From Candidatus Poseidoniales archaeon (GTDB taxonomy: Archaea; Thermoplasmatota; Poseidoniia; Poseidoniales; Poseidoniaceae), in assembly GCA_003602665.1 (NCBI GenBank), contig QQSG01000095.1, positions 1 through 5,745 of the forward strand: a stretch of 5,745 bases of DNA, written 5' to 3'. The notes under the pieces were generated by a model, which saw only the letters and a program-made list of their open reading frames with translations, did no database searches and was not told the origin of the DNA. Positions within the stretch are counted from its first letter, which is position 1. Each line of letters opens with the position of its first letter. Shown piece after piece: positions 1-5,745 of the stretch. The position numbers were made by a program, and so were the translations under genes.

Positions 1-3000
1 GGATAGATTTTCTTTCCTTTCAGATCTGTTCTGTGTGTTTCACCATAGAATTCTTTCATCTTTGTGAGTTCGTCATAAATCTCTTCGTGTTCAATCAAGA
101 AAGAAATCATGTCCTTGTTTAACTCCTCATCACTAGAATCCGTTTCGAATTCGTCATTTGACCCGCTCCATGTTGAAAATTCGTTAATCAAATCTTCAAC
201 CATCTTTTCGATGATATCTGAGGTAAGGGTAGAATCCAGTGTTTCAGATTCGATAAACGAGTTATCGAAGCGTTTCCTGACATCCCCCATAGAACGAGCG
301 ATGTTTCGAATCTCTCCACGGACTACTTCAGGGAGCCACAAATCTACTCTTTCATTTTGTGCTAGATGAAGGAGGTAGCGAGCAAAATGTGATCGCTGGT
401 TTGTTGAGTCTTCGAAATGATTTGAGCGGTTGAGTTTTTCTTGTATGCGCTGATAAAGGGCATCAATGACGATGTTTGTATCGACCAAAACAAGAGGTTT
501 GAGAGGCAAGTTTCGCAAGTAACGGCGGTCAGAAGTTTTGATGTTCGCTTGATGCCTTCTGAAAAGCATCAGCTCAAGATTAGCAAAAGAGTTGTTCTTC
601 GTTGGGAAACGCCCGGATAATTGTGCACGTTCCAAGATTCGCAGAGCGTCTAATGGAGAAGATTCACTCGCTTGATCAGCCAATGTGTGAATCTCCATTG
701 GATCTGGTGAACGCATTTGCATAATGTCACGATAACGTCGATCAAATGACTTTGAACTCTGTGTTCTTCGACTTCTTTGAAGTGCATTTGTTGCAGCAAG
801 GATTCTCCCTGTAAACGGTTCACTCGGAAGGGGTTTCGGATGCTCATCAGGGTAGGAATGAAGCAAGTCAAGTTCATCTTCTTTGAAGATTGTACGGGTA
901 CGTGTGCGAGTCCCTTCCTCAGTTTCTTCCGTCGTTGTTTCAGTTGTCTTGACGAAATTCTTGAGCATTGATGTTGCTTTTTCAGTTTCTTGGATAGAAG
1001 CCTGATGAGATACGTCAAGGTAGAGTTGGAATCTCTTTGTGATTGCTGCTCTTAAGTTTGGATGATCTGAAAGAAGTTGTTTTGCTTCACCCCATTTCCT
1101 ATCAAAGGCTAAATGAATCAATGCCTTCCTATACAACATAATCTCTTCATCATAGTCAAATTTCTTGGAGTCGGCAGCCCGCTTGAAAAGGCGAGCAGCA
1201 CTCAAATTCTTTCCTTGAGATGCTTGAAGTGTTGCTTGAGAAAGAAGTGCCCAGATTGAACGTTGATGTGCGCTTTGATACCATTGCACCAGCCCTTCAA
1301 TACCAAGGTCAAACTCATACATCAATTGACGAACACCTTCTATGATTGTGAATGGAGCGTCATGTTGTTGAAGAACCATTTCTAACAATGAAATTACCGC
1401 AGCCATATCGTCTCCGTTTTCTAACGCAAGCCGAGCATTGTTTAATCGAAGTTTAGAAATGATCGTTGAAAGAAGTGCTTTTGCAAGTGGCGTAGTTTCT
1501 GCATCAACAAGAGCTTCTGCAAGGTTTCCTAGTTGTGTTTCATCGACTAAGTGCGATCCTCCTGAAGAAAGCGCTTTTACGATTTGATTCATTGCCTTGA
1601 GGCCGTTTTTCCCAAGTGACATTCCTAATTCAACATTGTTTACTGATTTGTCAATTCGGCCTTCAAGAAGCAGCAGGAGTTTATGTTCATCTTCCTTCAT
1701 CTGCTCAGGTAACTCTGAACTGTGGATGTTTTGCAAAGCCTCTTTTCTTGCATTTCTAGCCTGTTTCCAGACTTCTTCCGGATGCGATGCAGAAAGCAGG
1801 TGGGCAACAAGAAGGGTTTCGTATGGATGTGAAAGAATAGCAAGCGAGTCTTCAAGAAGCATCTCAGATAGATTGTTCAGATCCATCGATTGAAGGAATA
1901 CGTGAACTGAAATGGCCTGTGACTCTTGCCATCCTTCGCCATTCATTTGCTTGAGGAGGACAAGAGATTTCGAGCGTAATTCAAGTGGAATTTTCTCTTC
2001 TCTTCCTATGGAAATGAGACCGCCTTCGTCGATATTCTCGATGTTCTTATCAAGCCAAGTATATGCTTGAGCACTGTCGAGTTCCACTAAGAGAGGAAGC
2101 AATTCTGATGCATCAGATTCATGCTCTAAGGTAATTGTTTCAATAACAGCCAAAGCATCTTCTTTTCGATCCGATGATACGTAGGATTGCAACATCTTCC
2201 ATCGAACTGCACCTACGCGCTGGGCCGATGCTTGTTGTTCAAGGAGAATCGATAGACCTGATTCAAGCTGTTCCGTTGATGGATTCATTTCATCGATTGG
2301 GCCATTCTTCCAAGCCGCCTCTAATATTGCATTACCCAATTCGTCATCATCTTGCTTGAGCAAATCGTCATTCCACTCTATTGTGCCATTTGTCAATTGA
2401 TGAAGCAGTTGATATCGGTCACTTTGGATACTTTCAACGTCATGAGTTTTCTCAAAGATTGAATCAAGGTTTTCGTTTGTATTCATTGCAATAAGAAGGG
2501 AAACAAGTGAAAGGTCATCTTCTAATTCCAAAAGAATTGGATCGGCTTTAGGCCATCGTCCTGAGGAAAGTCGTTTGATCAATCGATTCATAGCAACCAA
2601 TTCTTCGGCAGAAAAACTCGATTCAGAAACGGATTTGAAAACGTTTAGACAAGACGCTATACTGTATGGATTGATTGAAGATGCAGACAATTCTATTCCT
2701 GCCTTTGCATCAGATTTCACCTCAAGAAGAGGGCAGGCCGAGAATTGACCAAACAAATCACACCGTTTTGCCATTTCATGCCATACTGGGTGCACGCCTT
2801 GTTCCAAGCACGTATTCCTCAATTCCTTTTCTAAATCACCACTGTCCTCTTCTGACCATTGATCGACGTGAAGGAGTTTGTTTACCAAGATCAAAGCGAA
2901 ACGTAGAGCAGGAGTTTCCGAATCCATAACGGCGACTTCTTCCGGAGTAGCAATCGTTGCTTGCTGTTTACCTCTGCGACGCCCTCGCCTGAATCGAGGA

Positions 3001-3191
3001 GATGTTGAGATGGTCTCTCCGTCCTCATCTTGACCGGGGAGTTCCGTCTCTAAAACTGCTAGTTTAACCAAGTCTTTCCATGGTTTTTCGAGAAGAGTGA
3101 ACTCCGGACATTTCCCCACAGTACTGAGGCGTCGCGACTTAATTGTCCTGAATCCTGCTTCAAGACAAGCCGCGAGATATGTTTCCTGCAT
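1..3191 (-). CDS. Giant alpha-helical (TPR-like) protein with C-terminal PIN-domain nuclease, 3' end cut off by window edge
   Basis: One frame stays open from an ATG at 3191-3189 to the left edge, giving 1063 complete codons and no stop. An in-frame TAG at 3206-3204 lies just upstream and no other ATG, GTG or TTG intervenes, so the start is well fixed. Visible parts: a basic patch at residues 66-75 (RFRRGRRRGK); a long acidic, Leu/Ala-rich, probably all-helical region at about 80-745, whose clearest TPR-like pair is around 645-717; a Thr/Glu/Arg-rich linker at 749-767; then a PIN-like domain from about residue 900. The PIN start is shown by the hydrophobic strand LVLVDTNIVIDAL with D904, N906 and D910, followed by LWLPEVVRGEI with E960. 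These match the first Asp and the conserved Glu that bind metal in PIN ribonucleases. The remaining active-site acids would lie beyond the edge. An acidic cluster (1012-1023) looks like an insertion within the domain. PIN domains usually cut single-stranded RNA; the helical part may be a binding scaffold. Substrate and role are unknown. Confidence 0.85.
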   Translation of the reverse strand, partial: MQETYLAACLEAGFRTIKSRRLSTVGKCPEFTLLEKPWKDLVKLAVLETELPGQDEDGETISTSPRFRRGRRRGKQQATIATPEEVAVMDSETPALRFALILVNKLLHVDQWSEEDSGDLEKELRNTCLEQGVHPVWHEMAKRCDLFGQFSACPLLEVKSDAKAGIELSASSINPYSIASCLNVFKSVSESSFSAEELVAMNRLIKRLSSGRWPKADPILLELEDDLSLVSLLIAMNTNENLDSIFEKTHDVESIQSDRYQLLHQLTNGTIEWNDDLLKQDDDELGNAILEAAWKNGPIDEMNPSTEQLESGLSILLEQQASAQRVGAVRWKMLQSYVSSDRKEDALAVIETITLEHESDASELLPLLVELDSAQAYTWLDKNIENIDEGGLISIGREEKIPLELRSKSLVLLKQMNGEGWQESQAISVHVFLQSMDLNNLSEMLLEDSLAILSHPYETLLVAHLLSASHPEEVWKQARNARKEALQNIHSSELPEQMKEDEHKLLLLLEGRIDKSVNNVELGMSLGKNGLKAMNQIVKALSSGGSHLVDETQLGNLAEALVDAETTPLAKALLSTIISKLRLNNARLALENGDDMAAVISLLEMVLQQHDAPFTIIEGVRQLMYEFDLGIEGLVQWYQSAHQRSIWALLSQATLQASQGKNLSAARLFKRAADSKKFDYDEEIMLYRKALIHLAFDRKWGEAKQLLSDHPNLRAAITKRFQLYLDVSHQASIQETEKATSMLKNFVKTTETTTEETEEGTRTRTRTIFKEDELDLLHSYPDEHPKPLPSEPFTGRILAATNALQRSRRTQSSKSFDRRYRDIMQMRSPDPMEIHTLADQASESSPLDALRILERAQLSGRFPTKNNSFANLELMLFRRHQANIKTSDRRYLRNLPLKPLVLVDTNIVIDALYQRIQEKLNRSNHFEDSTNQRSHFARYLLHLAQNERVDLWLPEVVRGEIRNIARSMGDVRKRFDNSFIESETLDSTLTSDIIEKMVEDLINEFSTWSGSNDEFETDSSDEELNKDMISFLIEHEEIYDELTKMKEFYGETHRTDLKGKKIY
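251..500 (-). other. PIN-domain N-terminal half inside the giant protein
   Basis: This span covers residues about 898-980. It contains the signature first strand of the PIN fold with a VDTN motif (D904, N906) followed by IVIDAL, then about 50 residues later the LWLPEVVRGEIRNIA segment, in which E960 matches the conserved PIN glutamate. The spacing between the two acids (56 residues) is longer than in small VapC toxins, which suggests one of the larger PIN-like families. The rest of the domain is outside the window, so catalytic completeness cannot be judged. Confidence 0.75.
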
Positions 3192-3246
3192 TGCGCCCCC
3201 AACCTATCGCTTGGGATAGAGACTTTCAACTCACCGACGGCATCAT

Positions 3247-3260
3247 TTCGATAAATCGAA
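3247..3260. promoter_or_regulatory. Palindromic TATA-like element, probable shared divergent promoter
   Basis: TTCGATAAATCGAA has 6-bp inverted arms (TTCGAT / ATCGAA) around an AA centre, so it reads as a TATA-like box on both strands. It lies about 58 bp before the plus-strand ATG (3312) and about 62 bp before the minus-strand ATG (3191), near the middle of the divergent gap. An archaeal start site about 25 bp downstream on each strand would give leaders of roughly 30-40 nt. The promoter role is inferred from position and base composition. Confidence 0.45.
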
Positions 3261-3280
3261 GAGAAACTGATTCAAGATAG

Positions 3281-3294
3281 CATCCCATGGGATG
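3281..3294. repeat. Perfect 14-bp palindrome, possible operator
   Basis: CATCCCATGGGATG equals its own reverse complement over all 14 bases. It lies between the TATA-like box and the ribosome-binding site of the plus-strand membrane protein gene, near where transcription would be expected to start. A dimeric repressor bound there would block that promoter. No regulator gene is visible in the window, so the operator role is only a suggestion. Confidence 0.4.
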
Positions 3295-3299
3295 TATTG

Positions 3300-3305
3300 A
3301 GGAGG
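3300..3305 (+). promoter_or_regulatory. Shine-Dalgarno site AGGAGG for the membrane protein gene
   Basis: AGGAGG ends six bases before the ATG at 3312, ideal spacing for ribosome binding. This decides the start: the in-frame TTG at 3297 would place the ribosome site inside the gene, so it is rejected as the start codon. Confidence 0.75.
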
Positions 3306-3311
3306 AAGGCA

Positions 3312-3779
3312 ATGTCTGTTCTGAGAACTGTCATCATGTTAATTCATCCACTTCTTGCGGTGATTTTAGTCACTTGGCTTGTTCGACAATATGGGTGGAG
3401 AAAGCGGGGCATGGCTTTACGAGGAGAAGAACGCAAAGCCTCTCTAAAACGTCATCAAAAACATGGCGAATATATCCTATGGGCTGGAATTGCCCTTGCT
3501 GCAATTGCATTTCTTGCTCGAGCAGCCTCCGGGTACATCCAAGAAGGAGATATCACCTCGGATTTACTTCCGCAAAGTGTCCATGGATATACTGGACCAA
3601 TTGGCTTGATTCTTCTGTGGCTCGTGGTACGATATGGTAGGGATACTGCCTCAAGCAAAGGGCAGGGTGAGAAATTTTCCACTCAGAGAATGAAACATGG
3701 AAGAGCTGCAGATTTGGTCATGATCTTGATCATGTTCCATTCATTCCTTGGATTCATCTACACTTTCCAAGTCGTTTGA
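3312..3779 (+). CDS. Four-helix membrane protein, DUF4079 / cytochrome b561-like
   Basis: A 155-residue integral membrane protein with four hydrophobic segments at about residues 7-24, 54-72, 91-107 and 133-152. Histidines sit at or near helix ends: H12 in an IHP motif in helix 1, H48 and H51 in RHQKHG before helix 2, H91 in VHGYTG at the start of helix 3, H129 in MKHGRA before helix 4, and H143 within helix 4. From memory, this order of HP, RH..HG, H..xG and RxxH motifs resembles DUF4079 proteins and, more loosely, di-heme cytochrome b561 proteins, which carry electrons across membranes. Haem binding is therefore possible but inferred. The basic loop between helices 1 and 2 (R30-R47) suggests that loop faces the cytoplasm. 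The start is fixed by the AGGAGG site. The gene is divergent from the giant PIN protein and ends 2 bp from the convergent DHH gene. Confidence 0.8.
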   Translation: MSVLRTVIMLIHPLLAVILVTWLVRQYGWRKRGMALRGEERKASLKRHQKHGEYILWAGIALAAIAFLARAASGYIQEGDITSDLLPQSVHGYTGPIGLILLWLVVRYGRDTASSKGQGEKFSTQRMKHGRAADLVMILIMFHSFLGFIYTFQVV

Positions 3780-3781
3780 AT

Positions 3782-4762
3782 TCACTTAATTCGAAGTGTA
3801 TTCTCACGATCGTTCCACATTTTGATCCAATCATTGAGATTTGAATCAAGCCCTGGTGGTTGAATTCGACACCCGCAAGCGTTCGCATGCCCCCCACCAT
3901 GTGGGTCAAATGCTGTTGCGAGTTTGGACAAGTCATATCTGTCTTGACCACCTTTGATGAACGAATTTGCATAGAAACTCGCTGACAAAGGAGGACGGTC
4001 TGGCCTGGACAAGTCTCCATCGCTGTAGCCATGTACTACACAGCAAGCATCTGCCTTATCGCCAACATGGGCTGTGATAAGATATCCATTTGAGCGTATT
4101 CCCGAGTCATCAAGACGGCATATCGCTAACCTATCGATAATTTCTGTTTTTTCTTGAACGATGTTAACTGCATCAATACGTTGCACTCGTGCTGCCTTCA
4201 TGCGTTTAGAAACGAGTTCATTGTTTGTGATATCTTGTAATTCTTTACATGTTGTAAACAGTTGTAAGAGGTGCTGCATGTAGGCATCATCATTCGAAGA
4301 CAACGTTCGAGAAAGCTGTAAAATCGGCCCGTCTTGGAGAAAATCATCACGAGTTATGCCGCCAGAATCCAAGGCATCAACCATCGGCATAATTTCTTCA
4401 AGATGCGTGAGATCAAATTGGTCTTTGAATAATTCATAGGCTAAACGAGCGGCTGAAGGCGTATGCTCCCAATGAACAACTCCACCTTGTTCCGTGAATT
4501 CTTTTTCTTCAACTTCGTTTGGCTTGTTTGTCAAATGATGATCAAGGTACCAGCCACTTGCTGGATGGAATGGTAAGTCCACTGTCACCGTCTTTGAATC
4601 AATAACATCGTCCAACATCCCCGCACGAAGAATGGCTGCATGTCCAAAAACAACTTCTGCCTCAGGATAGGCTTTGAGAAGAACTGCTGCTGCGCACATC
4701 CCATCCAAATCGGAATCCGCTACAATTCGATTGATTTCTGGGAACGTTTCGGCACCAGTCAT
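3782..4762 (-). CDS. DHH/DHHA1-family phosphoesterase
   Basis: A 326-residue soluble protein with the hallmarks of the DHH superfamily. Motif I is DSDLDG (D16, D18, D20). An aspartate in VDLP (D62) follows, then the name-giving DHH at 74-76 in a WYLDHHLT context, and a C-terminal DHHA1 substrate-binding motif with GGGH at 289-292. The acids and histidines of the N-terminal lobe bind two metal ions (typically Mn2+) and the C-terminal lobe holds the phosphate end of the substrate. Family members include RecJ nucleases, nanoRNases and c-di-AMP/pApA phosphodiesterases. The short length, without added CBS, GGDEF or OB domains, points to a small-molecule or oligonucleotide phosphodiesterase rather than full RecJ, but the substrate cannot be fixed. 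The ATG at 4762 is the only good start before an in-frame upstream stop. No Shine-Dalgarno is seen, so a short-leader transcript is likely. It is divergent from the Nudix gene. Confidence 0.92.
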   Translation of the reverse strand: MTGAETFPEINRIVADSDLDGMCAAAVLLKAYPEAEVVFGHAAILRAGMLDDVIDSKTVTVDLPFHPASGWYLDHHLTNKPNEVEEKEFTEQGGVVHWEHTPSAARLAYELFKDQFDLTHLEEIMPMVDALDSGGITRDDFLQDGPILQLSRTLSSNDDAYMQHLLQLFTTCKELQDITNNELVSKRMKAARVQRIDAVNIVQEKTEIIDRLAICRLDDSGIRSNGYLITAHVGDKADACCVVHGYSDGDLSRPDRPPLSASFYANSFIKGGQDRYDLSKLATAFDPHGGGHANACGCRIQPPGLDSNLNDWIKMWNDRENTLRIK

Positions 4763-4799
4763 GCCAATTGCTTTTGTACGCGGGTTTTGAACGTATTGG

Positions 4800-4807
4800 A
4801 GTATAAC
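4800..4807. promoter_or_regulatory. TATA-like box in the DHH/Nudix divergent gap
   Basis: AGTATAAC (GTTATACT on the other strand) lies about 40 bp before both start codons (4762 minus, 4846 plus). It is the most TATA-like sequence in this 83-bp gap and could serve either strand. An archaeal start about 25 bp away would leave leaders of roughly 15 nt on each side. Assigned from position and composition only. Confidence 0.4.
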
Positions 4808-4833
4808 GGCGAAAAGGCCAAAGCATTGGATTC

Positions 4834-4839
4834 GAGGGG
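4834..4839 (+). promoter_or_regulatory. Ribosome-binding site GAGGGG for the Nudix gene
   Basis: GAGGGG ends six bases before the ATG at 4846. It is a partial match to the anti-Shine-Dalgarno complement at normal spacing, and supports this ATG as the start. Confidence 0.55.
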
Positions 4840-4845
4840 CAATCT

Positions 4846-5244
4846 ATGGAGACTTCATGCGGCGTAGTTTTGGTCAACTTTGATGCTGTTCTCCTTCTAC
4901 AATATCCGCAAGGGCATTGGGATTTACCAAAAGGTCATGTTGAGATGACAGACGTTGATCACCTCGCAACAGTTCGAAGAGAGTTGGGCGAAGAAACTGG
5001 CATCACTGAGATTACATTCGTTGAAAACTTTGTAGAACGCACAGCCTATACCTACAGACACAAGGGAAAACGGATGCACAAAGAAGTCTTCTGGTTTTTA
5101 GCCGAGACTGAGCAACTCGATGTGAAGATTTCCCACGAACATCGCGGCCATCTATGGCTCGATTGGGAGCAAGCTCTTGCCCAACTCACTCATGATGAAA
5201 CAACATCTGTTGTTCGAAAGGCTTGGGAACATATGAAGAAGTAG
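4846..5244 (+). CDS. Nudix hydrolase, bis(5'-nucleosyl)-tetraphosphatase (Ap4A hydrolase) type
   Basis: A 132-residue single-domain Nudix protein of usual family length. The Nudix box spans residues 30-53, with G30, the RREL (44-47) and the metal-binding EETG (49-52). It is preceded by HWDLPKGHVE, a form typical of Ap4A hydrolases. The C-terminal HEHRGHLWLDWEQA segment (around 98-111) also matches the SHEH..YRWL block of human NUDT2-type enzymes, where a Tyr or Trp stacks on the adenine. Such enzymes split diadenosine tetraphosphate into ATP and AMP in the cytoplasm, limiting by-products of aminoacyl-tRNA synthetases and alarmone build-up. The box is slightly unusual: the loop after GHVE is one residue longer than the classic GX5EX7REUXEEXGU spacing, and the first glutamate position holds Asp36. 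The catalytic EExG core is intact. The gene is divergent from DHH and ends 3 bp from the adenosyltransferase stop. Confidence 0.9.
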   Translation: METSCGVVLVNFDAVLLLQYPQGHWDLPKGHVEMTDVDHLATVRRELGEETGITEITFVENFVERTAYTYRHKGKRMHKEVFWFLAETEQLDVKISHEHRGHLWLDWEQALAQLTHDETTSVVRKAWEHMKK

Positions 5245-5247
5245 TAA

Positions 5248-5268
5248 TCAGATTTGTTCAAAATCTGA
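5248..5268. terminator. 8-bp perfect inverted repeat at the convergent gene ends
   Basis: TCAGATTT and AAATCTGA form a perfect 8-bp stem around a 5-nt loop. It begins at the stop codon of the adenosyltransferase and lies 3 bp past the Nudix stop. Its location at the meeting point of two convergent genes suggests a two-way transcription end or an RNA-stabilising hairpin. No clear T-run follows on either strand and part of it codes for the enzyme's last residues, so the role is uncertain. Confidence 0.35.
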
Positions 5269-5745
5269 ATCGTTCTCATTCTGCCTATGAATCGAACCTG
5301 CAATTCCATCTTCTTTCCCTCGTTTTCCGAGAGGGAGCCACAACATTTCCTCTTCCCCCAAGACTGCCGTAATCCAACGACTGAGCACAAAGAGCCAATC
5401 TGAAAGCCGATTGACATAGGTCAATACAAGAGGTCGAACTGAATCTTCGCCTTCGATATCTCTTAGCCGGACAATGTTTCGTTCTAGCCGCCGAGTTACC
5501 GTCCTGGCATGATGGAGCATTGCTTGAGGAGGTCCCCCCGCAGGCAGGATGAATGAGGTGAGCGGATCTGTCTGACTGAGCCAGGCATCCATATCAGAAA
5601 CTAATACATCGGATTGATCATCGTTGATGAGAACCATATAATCAGGGAGGTTTTCAGGTGGGCAGGCAAGTTCAGCTCCAAGATCAAACAGCTCATGCTG
5701 GACTCTTGAAAGAGCAGAGTCACAAATGAAATGGACGCGCCCAGC
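5248..5745 (-). CDS. pduO: PduO-type ATP:cob(I)alamin adenosyltransferase, N-terminus cut off by window edge
   Basis: The frame is open from the right edge to a TGA at 5250-5248, giving 165 residues. An internal ATG at 5637 is not the start, because family sequence continues upstream of it. Numbered from the edge, the fragment shows RVQHELFDLGAELA (14-27), FILPAGG (65-71), the ARTVTRRLERNIV helix (80-92) with the conserved Arg/Glu cluster, and YVNRLSDWLFVLSRW (110-124) with N112 and D116. These are the ATP- and cobalamin-binding blocks of the PduO/MMAB family. The enzyme transfers the adenosyl group of ATP to cob(I)alamin to make coenzyme B12, working as a trimer in the cytoplasm. The missing part is roughly the first 50 residues, including the family's Gly-rich N-terminal ATP motif. 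A charged tail of about 35 residues (after 130) follows the core. The product could feed methylmalonyl-CoA mutase or B12-dependent ribonucleotide reductase, neither seen here. Confidence 0.92.
   Translation of the reverse strand, partial: AGRVHFICDSALSRVQHELFDLGAELACPPENLPDYMVLINDDQSDVLVSDMDAWLSQTDPLTSFILPAGGPPQAMLHHARTVTRRLERNIVRLRDIEGEDSVRPLVLTYVNRLSDWLFVLSRWITAVLGEEEMLWLPLGKRGKEDGIAGSIHRQNENDSDFEQI

Noticed and set aside
650..1018. Minus-strand frame of 122 codons inside the left region
   Set aside because: It lies in a different frame within the far longer PIN-protein frame and has no recognisable domain.
1597..1893. Plus-strand frames within the first 3.1 kb (109-369, 777-971, 1597-1893, 2174-2359, 2675-2929)
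   Set aside because: All are antisense shadows of the continuous minus-strand frame, with Ser/Leu/Phe-rich or random-looking composition and no ribosome sites supporting them.
3297..3311. TTG at 3297 as start of the membrane protein
   Set aside because: The AGGAGG ribosome site lies right after this TTG and is correctly spaced for the ATG at 3312, so the five extra residues are probably not translated.
3287..3640. Plus-strand frame of 117 codons starting in the palindrome
   Set aside because: It overlaps the membrane protein gene in another frame, is Cys/Ser-rich and has no domain signal; its ATG is simply the centre of the palindrome.
3754..4032. Minus-strand 92-codon frame overlapping the DHH gene end
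   Set aside because: Out-of-frame shadow of the DHH phosphoesterase C-terminal coding region.
4640..4877. Short frames on both strands across the DHH/Nudix gap
   Set aside because: They overlap well-supported genes in other frames and show no homology-like motifs.
5190..5417. Minus-strand 75-codon frame over the adenosyltransferase end
   Set aside because: Out-of-frame shadow; the adenosyltransferase frame has clear family motifs.
5635..5637. ATG at 5637 as start of a 129-residue adenosyltransferase
   Set aside because: The upstream in-frame sequence reads RVQHELFDLGAELA, a conserved part of the family, so the gene continues past the right edge.
1..5745. CRISPR array, tRNA or rRNA genes, insertion sequences
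   Set aside because: No spaced direct repeats, cloverleaf-like sequence, rRNA signature or transposase motif was seen on either strand.

Overview
The window is a compact, gene-dense piece of an archaeal-looking genome with moderate GC content. Protein-coding genes fill almost all of it. The intergenic gaps are about 120, 2, 83 and 3 bp. Archaeal-style signals (TATA-like boxes about 40-60 bp before start codons, short leaders, some with GGAGG-type ribosome sites) and the gene set fit an archaeon. That set is a PduO-type cobalamin adenosyltransferase, a eukaryote/archaeal-style Ap4A Nudix hydrolase and a DHH phosphoesterase. My best guess is a marine Thermoplasmatota lineage (Poseidoniales / Marine Group II), but this is an impression from gene content and no marker gene is present to prove it.

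Layout: (1) The first 3191 bases are the minus-strand reading frame of one very large protein that runs off the left edge. At least 1063 codons are open without a stop. It has a basic patch near its N-terminus, several hundred residues of predicted alpha-helical, TPR-like sequence, a Thr/Glu/Arg-rich linker, and the start of a C-terminal PIN-type nuclease domain. (2) A 120-bp divergent intergenic region holds a TATA-like palindrome and a perfect 14-bp palindrome. (3) A plus-strand gene encodes a 155-residue, four-helix, histidine-bearing membrane protein that resembles the DUF4079 / cytochrome b561-like group. (4) A minus-strand gene, convergent with it, encodes a 326-residue DHH/DHHA1 phosphoesterase. 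(5) A plus-strand gene, divergent from the DHH gene, encodes a 132-residue Nudix hydrolase of the diadenosine tetraphosphatase type. (6) Converging on that, a minus-strand gene running off the right edge encodes a PduO-type ATP:cob(I)alamin adenosyltransferase.

The genes alternate strand throughout, so there is no polycistronic operon. They form two divergent pairs (PIN giant / membrane protein, and DHH / Nudix), each with a shared promoter region, and two convergent pairs with nearly touching stop codons. A functional link is most plausible for DHH and Nudix, since both families hydrolyse nucleotide phosphate bonds. The most unusual item is the giant helical-repeat protein with a C-terminal PIN domain. 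Its architecture invites comparison with scaffold-plus-nuclease RNA-decay proteins, but its function cannot be told from the sequence.
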